A stretch of 64,000 bases of DNA. Origin: Coptis chinensis. Lineage: Eukaryota > Streptophyta > Magnoliopsida > Ranunculales > Ranunculaceae. The notes under the pieces are model-generated. The model did not search any database. It saw nothing but the letters and a program-made list of their open reading frames with translations, and was not told the origin of the DNA. The translations under genes and the position numbers were made by a program. This document shows positions 26,309 through 37,310 of the stretch, piece after piece. Positions within the stretch are counted from its first letter, which is position 1, and each line of letters begins with the position of its first letter. The DNA is taken from assembly GCA_015680905.1 (NCBI GenBank), contig CM027378.1:101329501-101393500 (forward strand), written 5' to 3'.

Positions 26309-26855
26309 TGTGAGGGACTAATATTCACATCTAGTAAATATCAAACATGTGTCTAGTACAAATGGAGCTACCACCTCCACCGCACACTCCTTCAGGTTGC
26401 CAAATTGCACCCCGCACCCTCAGCTTGCTTCATAGCAACTCGCACAAAGAGTACAATCTCTTCAGAGAGATCAACCTACCAGTTCGACTAAGATAACAAT
26501 CTCCAGAAGATCCATACTTGCTCATGCAATAACGGATAGTAACGTATGCCACAACTGTCACCCTCGAGACCGGACCTTCAGATGCGCACTCTATTACTCC
26601 ACCACAACTCGCCATCATGGCTCATTAATTGACATCAAGTCCAGAACTTGACCTGACTCGGGAGAGGAAGCGCGGACAACTTGCCTATATAAAGAGAAGA
26701 TGAACTACGTCTGACTTGATTCAGGTTTTGGCTAAAGAACTTGATACGTAGGCAACTTGCATCTATTGCGAACTCAGTCAAACTCAAACCAAATCCCCAC
26801 CCAATTTCCCTCCCATTCAAGACCCGTAAAGCCTACACTAATTCGAGCCTTTACA
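26309..26855 (+). mobile_element. Solo LTR in exon 2 of P3
   Basis: Duplicate of 15723-16275. TGTGAGGGACTAATATTCAC to GAGCCTTTACA, flanked by GCTTG on both sides (26304-26308 and 26856-26860). Confidence 0.82.
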
Positions 26856-27228
26856 GCTTGACTGTGTGAAATCTGACAATAATGGTTGTAGTGGAGGACT
26901 CATGGATACCGCATTCCAATGGGCTATAGAAAGTCATGGGATTGGCACCAAGGAGAATTATCCATGTATCAAGCTGGGCAAAGAACCTATAATAAGAAGG
27001 TGAACTTTTTTAAAAAACTTAAGCGTTTGCACAAATCTTGCTTAATAAGATTTGTAAACCAAAGTTGAAATATTCTCTTTAGTTTGTCATTATTCTGACG
27101 GTTCAAACATACAGTTAAACAGAAAAGTTGTGACCATCGACGGCTACACTAGTGTGGCAGGAAATAATGAGGAACAACTACAACATGCTGTTGCATCACA
27201 ATCGGTGAGTGCAGGTATATGTGCTAGT

Positions 27229-27616
27229 CAAGGCTGAAAGTTTCGGGATTTGAAGATATTTCAGACCCTCTCAAAACCGATATATATCGGAAAAATTGAA
27301 AAATCAGATTGATATATCATTTTTGCCTATTTTAGTAATAATATTCAAAAAAATCAAAAAATTAGGATATGTCGTAAATATCACCGATATATAACAATAT
27401 ATATCGGGATATGTCGGTCAAAAGTCAAACTGTCTAACCAAGTCAAACGATATATATCAAATATATTGGAATATATCACCGATATATATCTTTATATCCG
27501 GTTTAAAATTAATTTAATTTTCAGAGCCGATATTTCAAATATTTCAAAGTAGGTAGGCTAAAAGAACAATAAATATCGGCAAAAATTTGATTTTTCAACC
27601 GATATTTTCAGCCCTG
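27229..27616 (+). mobile_element. hAT-type MITE in exon 3 of P3
   Basis: 388 bp starting CAAGGCTGAAAGTTTCGGGA and ending CCGATATTTTCAGCCCTG (terminal inverted repeat CA(A/G)GGCTGAAA), flanked by a perfect 8-bp duplication GTGCTAGT (27221-27228 and 27617-27624). The uninterrupted site TGTGCTAGTGAAAG is present in exon 3 of the complete gene near 22460. It contains several CCGATATATATCGG palindromes and no coding frame. Confidence 0.9.
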
Positions 27617-27699
27617 GTGCTAGTGAAAGATCACTTCAATTCTACTCAAAGGTGAGCAGATGAATACAGTATCAAGAAAGCTGGAGGTTTTGCTTAAAA

Positions 27700-27893
27700 T
27701 CAGAGTTGTGATGCAACAGCCTGTTGTAGTTGTTCCTCATCATTTCCTGCCACACTAGTGTAGCCGTCGATGGTCACAACTTTAACTGGAAGTTTGAACC
27801 GTTAGAATAATGACAAACCAAAGAGAATATTTCAACTTTGATTTACAAATCTTATTATTTTATTATTAAGCAAGATTTGTGCAAACCCTTAAG
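27700..27893 (-). repeat. Inverted duplicate of P3 exon 3 and the preceding intron
   Basis: The reverse complement of this stretch matches 27018-27200 (intron 2 end and exon 3; for example GACCATCGACGGCTACACTA). The two arms of about 190 bp flank the hAT element and about 500 bp in total. In copy A the segment between such arms is flipped. Confidence 0.85.
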
Positions 27894-28305
27894 TTTTTCG
27901 GGATTTCAGAATTACTAGAATTTCGGAAATCTGAAAAACTGAAATTCATAATATTTCGACCCAGGTTATATTTTGATTTCGAATAATTTCAGAATCATCA
28001 ATATTTCAATACTACGTAGTTTTTTCCGTTTTTTTTTAAACCGAAATATTTGATGGAATTCTGACCCACGGAATCATAAACACTGGATTGATGTCATTGT
28101 TTGCTTAACAGGGAATATTCAGCGGCCCCTGTTCAACTTCTTTAGATTACGCCGTACTGATAGTGGGATTATTGGATTGTGAAGAACTCATGTAGATCAT
28201 GCCGTATTGATAGTGGGATTATTGGATTGTGAAGAACAGTGGCTATCAAGACTGCGTCTGCGGCATAAATATTTTGGCTTCATACCCAACTAAAAAGAGT
28301 TTCAT

Positions 28306-28855
28306 ACCCAATTAAAAAGAGTAATCCCTGGCGACCAAAGCCTGTTCAGCCCAAAGAGTAATCCCTCTATACATCTTAAAATTCACCTAACATGATCTCC
28401 CCCTTCTATAAAGGAAAAGATACATCTGTTTTTATCTGGAATCAATATCGATTCCAGATATGTGGTTTTTATTTTCATGATTGTAATTTTATCAAGTAAA
28501 TTGCCACATTGGTTATATCCAGCGATGGAAGGGAATTACATAGAAACGACATTCGCAATCAGTATGAAAAAACCAAAGAAACACTCACAGAAGAAGCTTA
28601 TTCAAATTTCTAATCGCCTTTAAAGTTTATTTTTAATCAAGATTTCCAAATTATCAAGTTAGCATATCAAGTCTATAAAGAGAGATACAAGTGGCACCAG
28701 AAAAGCAAAGTTCAAGTGTATAAAAAAGGAGACACTAAAATAAGGCAAAATCAAATTACACAAGTCATAATGTACAAACTTATAAATTTTGCTTACTTTG
28801 ACCATATGCATCCAAATATCTCCTCCATTCCATTCATCACTCTTGTATTTCGGTA
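28306..28855. other. Intergenic, 3' side of the LON-domain gene
   Basis: AT-rich with no recognisable gene. The 3' UTR of the minus-strand LON-domain gene is expected in the right-hand part. Confidence 0.3.
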
Positions 28856-29695
28856 TCAAGACGATGGAAATACATCTTTAACCGCAGACGCAGCAGTCAA
28901 ATAATTAAGTGTATTCCTCAAAGTCTCCTTTTCTCTCTTCAACCTCGCCGCACTATCCTCCAATTCCAACAAAGCTTGTTGCTCCCTCGGCGCCCCTTCA
29001 AACGTACTCCCTACAAAGAAGGAAAACGGAGTAGGAAACAAATTCTTCCTCAAATCTTGAGCTTCTTTCTCCCCCTTCCCATTCAATCTATTCGACAATC
29101 TAATAACATCCTTCATATACGTCTCCACATCACTCGCCAATGTCTCTAAATCCTCCTCCCCATTATCCGCAGGCTTATCTTCTAACCAAGTCACACTGGC
29201 AACTAAATAAGGCTTAGTTCTAACAATATTAGTAACTCGAAACCGTTCTTGCCCTTTACATATAAGAAAGAACCGATCATCCACTAAACGCTCGTGTTTC
29301 ACGACTTCGCCAACGCAGCCAACGTCGGCTGTACCAGTAGTTGTGTCTGAGTATATGATACCGAATCGAAGATCGGTCTGAAGGAGTGTGTGCATCATCA
29401 TTCGATAACGAAACTCAAATATTTGTAATGGGAGAATTGTGCCGGGGAAGAGGACTAGTGGGAGTGGGAATAAGGGGAGTTCTATTGTGTCGTCGGATTG
29501 AGGAGGTGGGCCAGATTTGTGGTGTTTTTCTGGGAATGAAGACGCGGCACAACGGAGGAGATTGGGTCTTTTTTTGATATAGTGGTGGGGTGGGGTTAAG
29601 GTTGTGGGTGTGATTGTTGTGGTTCTGGGGTTTAAGGAAGAGATGAAAATAGGGGTGGTACTAGGAGAGTGTAAGATCTGTGGTAGGAGAGACAT
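28856..29695 (-). CDS. LON N-terminal-domain protein, probably plastid-targeted
   Basis: A single exon of 279 residues. Residues 1-50 are rich in Ser/Thr/Pro and arginine with almost no acid (MSLLPQILHSPSTTPIFISS), ending LLRCAASSF, a chloroplast-transit-peptide-like leader. From about residue 70 comes a LON substrate-binding domain: IELPLFPLPLVLFPGTILPL, QIFEFRYRMMMHTLLQTDLR, FGIIY, GCVGEVVKHERL, DDRFFLICKGQERFRV and a helical C-terminal part (LELEDSAARLKREKETLRNT). No AAA+ ATPase or protease domain follows, so it is the stand-alone LON-domain type found in plant genomes (similar in size to Arabidopsis proteins annotated as 'ATP-dependent protease La domain'). Its substrate and partner are unknown. 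The start is the first ATG that gives the transit-like leader. Confidence 0.9.
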   Translation of the reverse strand: MSLLPQILHSPSTTPIFISSLNPRTTTITPTTLTPPHHYIKKRPNLLRCAASSFPEKHHKSGPPPQSDDTIELPLFPLPLVLFPGTILPLQIFEFRYRMMMHTLLQTDLRFGIIYSDTTTGTADVGCVGEVVKHERLVDDRFFLICKGQERFRVTNIVRTKPYLVASVTWLEDKPADNGEEDLETLASDVETYMKDVIRLSNRLNGKGEKEAQDLRKNLFPTPFSFFVGSTFEGAPREQQALLELEDSAARLKREKETLRNTLNYLTAASAVKDVFPSS

Positions 29696-29955
29696 TTTTA
29701 GGAGAGAGTGGGAGTGAAGAGGGTGTGTGATTACTGATTAGGGAGTGAGGAGAAGTGGGATAGTTTGAAAACATTCCATTTGAGTGTTGGTGTGGGTTTC
29801 TTTTGTGGTGGCTAAATCTGGTGGTTTTAAGAGAGTTGGGCAAGAGATTGTGGATAGTGGAGAGATTGTCAGAGGAGAGTGGAGTAGAGGTTACCACGTG
29901 GTAAGTTGTTTTTGGATTGTGGGGTATGCTTATAAGCAACCGGAGTTGCCCAGTG

Positions 29956-29959
<4 letters not shown>

Positions 29960-29994
<35 letters not shown>
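29960..29994. repeat. Poly-T tract of about 34 bp
   Basis: A homopolymer about 265 bp upstream of the LON-domain ATG. It may mark an old minus-strand retroposon tail or a length-variable promoter tract; assembly length is uncertain. Confidence 0.85.
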
Positions 29995-29997
<3 letters not shown>

Positions 29998-30090
29998 GGA
30001 AACGTTTTTTTGTTTTGGGCTTTTCACAAAAGAGAACTATATAAACTCCCAATTCCCAGAGTCACGATTAGCAACCGAAGTCCAAAACTG

Positions 30091-30553
30091 AGAGCATCTT
30101 TAATCTTTAATGGTTAGATCTCTTGAACACCAAACCAAACACCAATTTTTCAGTGGTGAATTTGAAGGCATTTTTAAGAATTTGGTGTTTTTCATCTTTA
30201 ATGGTGAGACTCCTTAGATACCAAACTAAAACAACACCAAACCAAATACCAAATCGGCTGGAATTTGGTGTTTATTTTGGTGCTGAACCAAATGTACGAT
30301 GCGGTGTTCGAAACACTGTGTGGGCAAAAACACTTTCTCATTTCTGAAAAAAAACAAGCTTTTATTGTAGGTTTTTCTCTCGCGGTGTTCCGAAAGCAGC
30401 GGCTGTGTTGGGCTTTATTTGGCGCGGTTTTGGAAACACCGCGACATACATTTGGCGCTCACTCTTTGATGTTTCCACTAAAGTTATTTTGTTTGGTGTT
30501 CATTTGCTAAAAAAAAATTGGTGTTTTTCATATCTTACCATTAAAAATGTTCT
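30091..30553. mobile_element. MITE, GAGCATCTTTAATGG family, copy 1
   Basis: Starts AGAGCATCTTTAATCTTTAA and ends TTACCATTAAAAATGTTCT, imperfect inverted ends. Internal CACCAAACC, AATACCAAATCGGCTGGAAT and TTGGTGTTTATTTTGGTGCT modules match copy 2. A second start-like motif (CATCTTTAATGGTGAGACTC) near 30199 suggests a nested or tandem arrangement. Superfamily unclear. Confidence 0.6.
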
Positions 30554-30591
30554 GATTATGTTATCTTAAATCAACTAAGTTAGAACATCTT

Positions 30592-31044
30592 TAATGGTGA
30601 GACCAAATGAATATCAAACACCAAATTCTTGAAAATTTGATAAAAATCATCTTCAGTGGTAAGACAAAAAAAAAACATCGAAAAAACACCAAATCGGTTT
30701 CAATTTGGTGTTTGTTTTGGTGTTGTATCAAATGTACGTTGCAATTTAGCTAAAACCGCGTAGTTTTTCGAATACTATGTGGACTTTTACTGAATTATGG
30801 ACTCTTACGGCGCGGTTTTCTGAATGCAGCGTGTGGGCAACATGAGCTTTAGACTAAATTGTAGGCTTTTTGGTGCGGTGTTTCGAAAGTTGCATTGGCT
30901 ATTCTGATGCAATTTATCCAAAACAGCGTAGTTTGGTATCAAATTTTTGATGTCTAGGCTAAAATTGTTTGTTGTTTATTTGGTTTTGTATTTGATTGGT
31001 AAAAAAATTTGGTGTTTTTCAGGTCTTACCACTAAATATGCTCT
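30592..31044. mobile_element. MITE, GAGCATCTTTAATGG family, copy 2
   Basis: AGAACATCTTTAATGGTGAG at the left and GGTCTTACCACTAAATATGC-TCT at the right form imperfect terminal inverted repeats. TTA precedes and TAA follows, compatible with a short A/T target site. No coding capacity. Confidence 0.6.
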
Positions 31045-32661
31045 AAGAAAATGAACATTGATTTTAATACTCCGATTAGAAAACCACCGAAAACTTCGAG
31101 CAAAATGAAGCTCAACTAAGCCCCACACAAACACCACTATGCTTTGGTAACTTAATGAGCTAATTTTGGTCCACCCATCTAGCTCAAACGTCCGTAGTAA
31201 TAGCCTCTGCTGCCATGTACCAACCCTAGATACAATGACGAGTTTTGGGATAGTTATGGACTTATATGGTTAGAAAAAGGCTTGGAATGACAGTTTTCAG
31301 TTCGAGCTGCACCCTTGCAACCGTTTAGTGCGTTGATTGTAAACATTTGTTATGACTTATGACTACGGAAGTTATCTATTTGGCACGTGGAAATCGACTT
31401 GTGGAGTTTTGTGGGGTAAGCTAAGAGTTCAGAAGATAAGGTATTATGTCTTGCGAGCAGACTGCAGAGGTGACTTTATGATGGCGACCAATTATGAGCT
31501 CACATTGAATAAAATTCAATTGGGCTTCTTTAATAGATAGTTTAATAGACTCAAATTTCAAAAGTACATCAGTGTTTAGTACTGGCTCTCCACGATGTCT
31601 AATAGTCAGCTGCACTCGCCTTATGGCCATAAGTCCATAACCATTATCTACGTCCAACCTCTGATTTGGCGAAGAATTGCTACTTATTTGTACCTATTTG
31701 TAGCAGTGATCCTCGTCTGACAGAAATTGGGTGATTGACTATTGACTAGTACTATTAATCACCAGTAACCAGCCCAAGACACCAACCAGGCAACTATTTT
31801 CATGTCCTTTCGCAACAACCAGGAAATTGCATGCACATACCGCACAGGTTTTAGCGAATTGGCATGGACAAATCTTACAACAGTCTGGATGGTCTATCCC
31901 TAACACTAATTTCTCCCTGTAGTGTGTCTTCACTGGCATTTCCCTCCATTACAATTTACAGTCATTCTATGCAAATTCACTCTGCTCAACTCCGATTTCA
32001 CTGCTCATATAGAGTGCATATAGAGGAGAGTAGGAGAACAACCATTCATGAGCTAAGAGGCTGGAATGGTCAGATGACAGCATTTTCCAGTCATTCAAAT
32101 GTATTTTTTAATTGAAAATTTTAAATTGACACTTGACCAGTTGTATGATATATAAAAGAAAACTAATGCATGTTATCTCTGAAACTGGTACTCATTTTTC
32201 TTGTTTTCCAAGAGAATGTGAGAGTTCCATGTTGAGGGGGATGATTACATACTCAGATAACACGAAGAGGTGGGATACCAAAATACATACACCACCTAAC
32301 AAATATGGTATATAAATGATAAGCTAGGATAACATGCTAAAAACCCAAGACATGGATGTCAAATAAAGTCTAAAAAAACAGTTATCTGCATCACAATGAA
32401 TAAATAAATAACAATGTACACACACAAGCATGTCCTTAACCTAGAAGGAAAATGGTCACGAGAAAGAAATTGTTTCACATATCCCTTCAAACCATCAAAA
32501 TAAAATTATAAAAAAATTCAAACCAGTTCACTGCCCCTCGCTTGCATAAGTTGAAGCCCATGAGAAATTATGACTGCATGTCTGCTTCAAGCAACCCAAG
32601 AGAGAGAGCAGCCAATATATTCTACATTGTTGTATATCTGTATTCGGTATATAATTTAATT
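31045..32661. other. Intergenic, 3' of the EBS/SHL-like gene
   Basis: No gene is recognised. The right end should contain the 3' UTR of the minus-strand BAH-PHD gene. Confidence 0.3.
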
Positions 32662-35600
32662 TCACCTCCTACGACGTTTGGTATCAACCTGAAAAATCAC
32701 AACATTACAAGACTTCATTCCAAAATGCCCATAAATACTACAAGTAACTCTCACAAAAGCATGAAGGTGATGCATGCAAAGATTCATTGAGCACCTACAG
32801 GAACTTGTATGCATACATAACAGTGGGACCAATTGTTACTGCTAGCGTGTGATAAGACAGTAATAATTACAGGGATATCTGGTCATATTGGACCTGCTCA
32901 TGCCTATCGACCAGGGATCCTAGCGATTAGGCCATACAATAGTTTGGACAGCTGAAAGGAATAATTTAGGATAAAAGGTGCACTGTTATATGGTACACTC
33001 AATGCATTGTTTATGAGCATTGCTAACAGAAAACCTAGATAGTGGTCAAGCTCTATAGACTGTTGTAGACTTTGAAAGCCACACTATAAAATGCATTGGG
33101 CAATGGTGGAAACTCTCACTAGTTCTCTGTAAGGCCTTTGTTTACTGCCTACTCCCCCATCTACTCTACCACATTCTTTTCATCTACTTAAACCACATAT
33201 TGTTGTGCTGAGATGAACAATTTAAACAGTTTAACACTGACTTCTTGGATCAACCTAGAAGATATCTGCAGCGGAAACATAAGATAGACTGATAGAGGCA
33301 ACTGAGGAATACCAGAGTAACTTCTTCCTTTTTTTAGGGATAAGCTTTCTACGAGTTCAAATATAAATAGGTTACACTTTGACACGTACTATTAATTCGA
33401 TTATGCCTTCATGTAAGTGTTTTTCTTTTTATACGTAAGGGTATAAGGCATGCACAATGTGCCCTTCACTCATGTTTAATGAAAGGGCAGAGGGCATAGA
33501 CACACATAGTATGTTTGACCAAATAAAAGATCCGACTTTCATTGGGCATACAGCAGAGGAGCACAAGAAGGCATCTTATTGGGCATACAGAACATTACAA
33601 CGCTCAAGCACCGATTCAATTAATCATCATTGTGCTTACTGATTGGCTATATTCATACCCTGCAGCAGGCTGCCACTTAGAGAAAGTAAGTAACAACAAA
33701 CAGCTAGAGAGGCACCAGTTGTTTTAACAAAAATGAAAGTATATCATACAGGCATACTAATGATGGCCAACAAAATTAGTAACCAAGTCGGAATATTGTA
33801 TACTAAGTGTGTAACCAACTAACCATGCCTCTTGCCAAGACCTTGTCCAGAAAACTCCAGGCAGTCTATTTTGACTTTAGGTGGGAGTGTTTGAGTGCAC
33901 CAAACACATCAACATTAAACCCATCCTTCTTTAGATATGTTGGTTTGTTTTGTCACTTATAGAATATATCACTTATTCTCCTTCTTTATGTGAGAGCAAC
34001 ACATTTTATATTCACTTTTAGATCCAGAAATCACAATAAAACTGGAAAGCCGAATAACATAAAATCCCCATATATTCTAGAGTATCTTCTAGAATATATT
34101 CTAGCTGCATCTTATAGAATAAATCATATATTGCAGTTGTATTCTGAAGAATATAATGATATATTCTAACAGTCACACCCTAAAAGAAAACTCCATGGCA
34201 GACGTGACTCCATAAGAATGGCCCCACACCATCTTTCCTCACTAGATCGAAATGCAGCTCTGTTGGCATTGTAACCAGGACAAAGTAAAGAGAGCCCATA
34301 AATTATTCAATACCATTGGCCAAATGATAAATCGAAACCTGAGATTAATTGACATTTGAAGGAAGAAAAAGAAACAGCCTCTAAAGAGATCACATGCTAC
34401 TCAGCAATTCAAATGCAAGTAAATAATGGAAGAAATTGCAAATTTCTTCGTCATTAGAAAAAATGGGTGTACCTTGGTATCTGCCTTTCTAGGAGCAGCA
34501 CGAATCGGCTTCTTCTCATCAGAGCAAATAAATGGGTGTACCTTGGTATCTGGGCTCGTAGAAGCAGCGTGATTAATCTTCTTCTCATCAGAACAAAGAA
34601 ATGGGTGTACCTTGGTATCTGCGTCCGTAGAAGTAGCATGATTCACCTTCTTCTCATCAGAACAAACATGACAGATGAAGCGATCCAGCATTTTTAACTC
34701 CTCAACCTTCATTTGTATACAATCAGGATGAAACCTGGACACAATATGTGGAAAAGACTTTGATGGTTTCAAAAATCTGTATATTTAGAGAATATTTTCT
34801 CCCTCACTCTCTCTTTTTTTTAAAAAAAACTTGATACACAGTACAGTCTCTACAATCGGATATATGTAGAAGTGCAAACAAGAAACCAATTAATAAAACG
34901 GTGGGCGCTTGGTTGTAGCTGTAAAAACAAACTAACTTGTGAATTACAGTTTCTAAATATGTACATCTTGTGCTCAAACAGAAAGAAACAGGAAAAAAAT
35001 AAGAAGACCCATGCAAATTGTAGACTAACGAAGGGTATAACTATCTCGGCAGCCGAGAAACATGGCAAAATAGCTATAATTATCCGTTTCCTCGAGCATG
35101 CCACGGATTAATTCCTCTGAACTTTCTGTGACCAACCAAATACTGTACCCCTATTGATTGTGAACTACACTGATCTTGTAGTTAGCCACATTAAGATCTG
35201 CATTTAATGCATTATTTCATATTATTCATGAGACCTAGTTTCATGTTTCTTGCAGCTGAGGCTTATTACAGACTTACCACAAATCACAAGAAATTACACT
35301 TTATACTAAGTGAAACACAAGACACAACCTAAAATGAACTAAACCAAACGTGATATATTCTTCCATAGCCAAATCAAAGACAACTTCAAGTAAACTAACT
35401 TCTTTTTCACTTCCAAAATTTCATGGTTATAGAAACAACAAACTACTTGATTGATCAATCTTGAACCCTAACTTTTTTTTCGATAATATCTTGAACCCTA
35501 ACTAAATTTCACATCGAAAGAATTCAAAATCATCCGATTCAGAAAACCTAGAGAAAGGTTCACAATCAAAATCATCAAATTCAGAAACATCAAACCTGGA

Positions 35601-37304
35601 GAAACAACTGTCCAAATGATAATATATAGAATTTGAACAATGTATATCCTACTCCTAATTTAATTCAGCTGAGTAAAAATCTTCCACATACAAATTCAGT
35701 AAGGATAACAAGTCAAGATCATCAAACGTTCTCCATTAATCCAATGAAATTAAAGCACTTATTTCATCAACAACAACAACAATAATAATAATAGGAAAGT
35801 GCTAAGCACTAGAAAACATACCAATCTTCACAGTCCTCACATTGGACCATTAAGTCATCAGGGTTGTAAGGCATCTCACATTTGCAAAATCTGCCATTCA
35901 AACAAGCAATCTCAGTTTCTCAAACAGACCTCAAGTAAGGCATTCAAAATAACTAAAGTACATGACCTGAAAGAAAAACAAAACACACCAGTCAAATTAC
36001 TGAAGGAAACTCAAAAGAGTGTTTCAATTAGAGAGAGAGTCCATACTCCAAAAATCAAAATTCTCACCTACGAAAACAGATGCAGTTTGCCAAAATCAAA
36101 CAGTTGCAATTATCAACTATACAACAAGGTTGTTGCGTTGAAAATTGAGCTATGTTCAAGTTCACGTTTTAGAATATCAAGATCAACCATAAAATATTCC
36201 ATACACCATCAACAATCATTTATATCGGGGGCATTTGAGGTTTACATTGGCATCTTATTTTTGAGCTCACAAATGATTCATAATGTAACTTAACCTAATT
36301 CGTCCCCTTACTATTCGAAAAACATGCAAATTAAAACTAAATGCATGAATCAAGCAAATACAGAATTGTTAACTCGTTGCACAACTGAACACATTAATAA
36401 CCGGCGACATTATTAAAATATAGTCTAAACTAATAATGCCCATAACTTTTACTACTTTACTTCCCAAAATGACTTGTAATTAGAAATTACTATCAAATGT
36501 GTACTACATTTTCTCTTGAAATAGCTCCTTACAGTTCAAACTAAAGTTAATCTAAACAACGCGGAGAACATTAAAGTATGAATCATCAAAAAAGAGCAAT
36601 TTTTCCTGCATTATTTCTCAAAACGACTTCAAATTCCAATGCCCAGCAGAAAAAAACTACTAAAAACAATCCCAATTTAGCAACAAACCAAACTTAACTA
36701 TCAATTACCAAAAAAAGATCAAATTTTCATCACACCCAACAAAATAAACTCAAATTAAGTAACAAATTCAACAAAAAGTAAGAAATAAAGAAAAGGGATA
36801 TTGATAAATTTATACATACACAGCAACACGATCGGGATTGAAAGCACCAGTAATAGAGTTATACTCAAATCTAGAGAAATAGTCTTCAGTACCAATAGCA
36901 TCAAGTTTAATATAACTTTTGAAGCTGTGTACAACACATATGCCTTCAATAGTATCAGCACTTTGTATATCGAGATGATCAGATAGAAACAATTCTTTTG
37001 ATCCATGAAAAGGTCTTCTTCCACCAATTGATTCTTCTGGTCTGTAATACCAACGCACGTGCACTTTCACCTGATTACGTGTGTCTGTTTCGATTTTCTC
37101 GATTTTTGCTACGTAGGGTAGTTTTGAGTTTTCTGCTGGTCTCATTAGAACACAATCGCCAACTGCCAAAAAAAAAAACACAAGTGTTAGGTAAGTACGT
37201 TAGATAGATTTGAGGGGATTTTGTTGCTTACCTGTGATGGTTTTGTTGATGCTTTTGACGGTGTAGGAGTCGAGAGATTTTGGGGGAAGACGGGGTCTGG
37301 CCAT
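32662..37304 (-). CDS. EBS: BAH-PHD histone reader of the EBS/SHL family
   Basis: Five exons on the minus strand: 37304-37232, 37162-36820, 35890-35822, 34734-34611 (or to 34542 or 34473) and 32688-32662. Joined, they give 211 residues (234 or 257 with the longer exon 4). The start [20 protein letters not shown] resembles EBS; an in-frame ATG two codons upstream (37310) is also possible. The BAH domain (about 24-140) includes [52 protein letters not shown]. The PHD finger (about 139-185) keeps all eight zinc ligands: CKC, QCEDC, FHPDC, ICHVC. The last exon encodes VDTKRRRR, like the basic EBS tail. EBS/SHL proteins read H3K27me3/H3K4me3 to repress flowering genes; that function is inferred from family. 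Exon 4 ends in a triplicated 69-bp unit (see repeat entry). Confidence 0.9.
34465..34671 (-). repeat. Triplicated 69-bp exon/intron boundary with three splice donors
   Basis: Three units at 34603-34671, 34534-34602 and 34465-34533 (transcript order). Each holds exon sequence (SDEKKxxxAxxxxxDTK) ending GATACCAAG, then GTACACCCATTT, which is the start of the downstream intron. Because 69 is a multiple of three and no stop intervenes, any of the three AAG|GTACAC donors can join the final exon in phase 0. The skipped intron pieces would be translated as VHPFLC and VHPFIC. Units differ at several positions, so it is not a trivial assembly repeat. Confidence 0.88.
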
Positions 37305-37310
37305 GCCCAT

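Larger units (their letters stand above)
24637..28305 (+). pseudogene. XBCP3-like cysteine protease pseudogene P3
   Basis: Exon 1 (24637-25062) encodes a good signal peptide and I29 prodomain (NWCGQHGKRYSSDKENLFRQ; LNDFADLTHKEFKASWLGLK) up to SCIDWRKKGAVSL, then a stop: the sequence GTAAGCCTGTAACACATGTA differs from the intact gene and is shared with P2. Exon 2 pieces (25413-25439, 26230-26308, 26861-26999) are split by two insertions; exon 3 (about 27120-27228 plus 27617-27651) is split by an hAT MITE. An inverted second copy of exon 3 follows (27700-27893). A decayed exon 4 (28112-28305) has an internal direct duplication of about 50 bp around GATAGTGGGATTATTGGATT. No granulin exon remains. 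Confidence 0.87.

Noticed and set aside
29661-29939. 92-codon frame overlapping the start of the LON-domain gene
   Set aside because: Same strand, different frame, Ser/Thr/Pro-rich and without domain; it is 5' UTR/leader sequence.
34401-34772. A 123-codon frame read as an independent protein
   Set aside because: It is exon 4 of the EBS-like gene plus intron sequence kept open by the 69-bp in-frame repeats.
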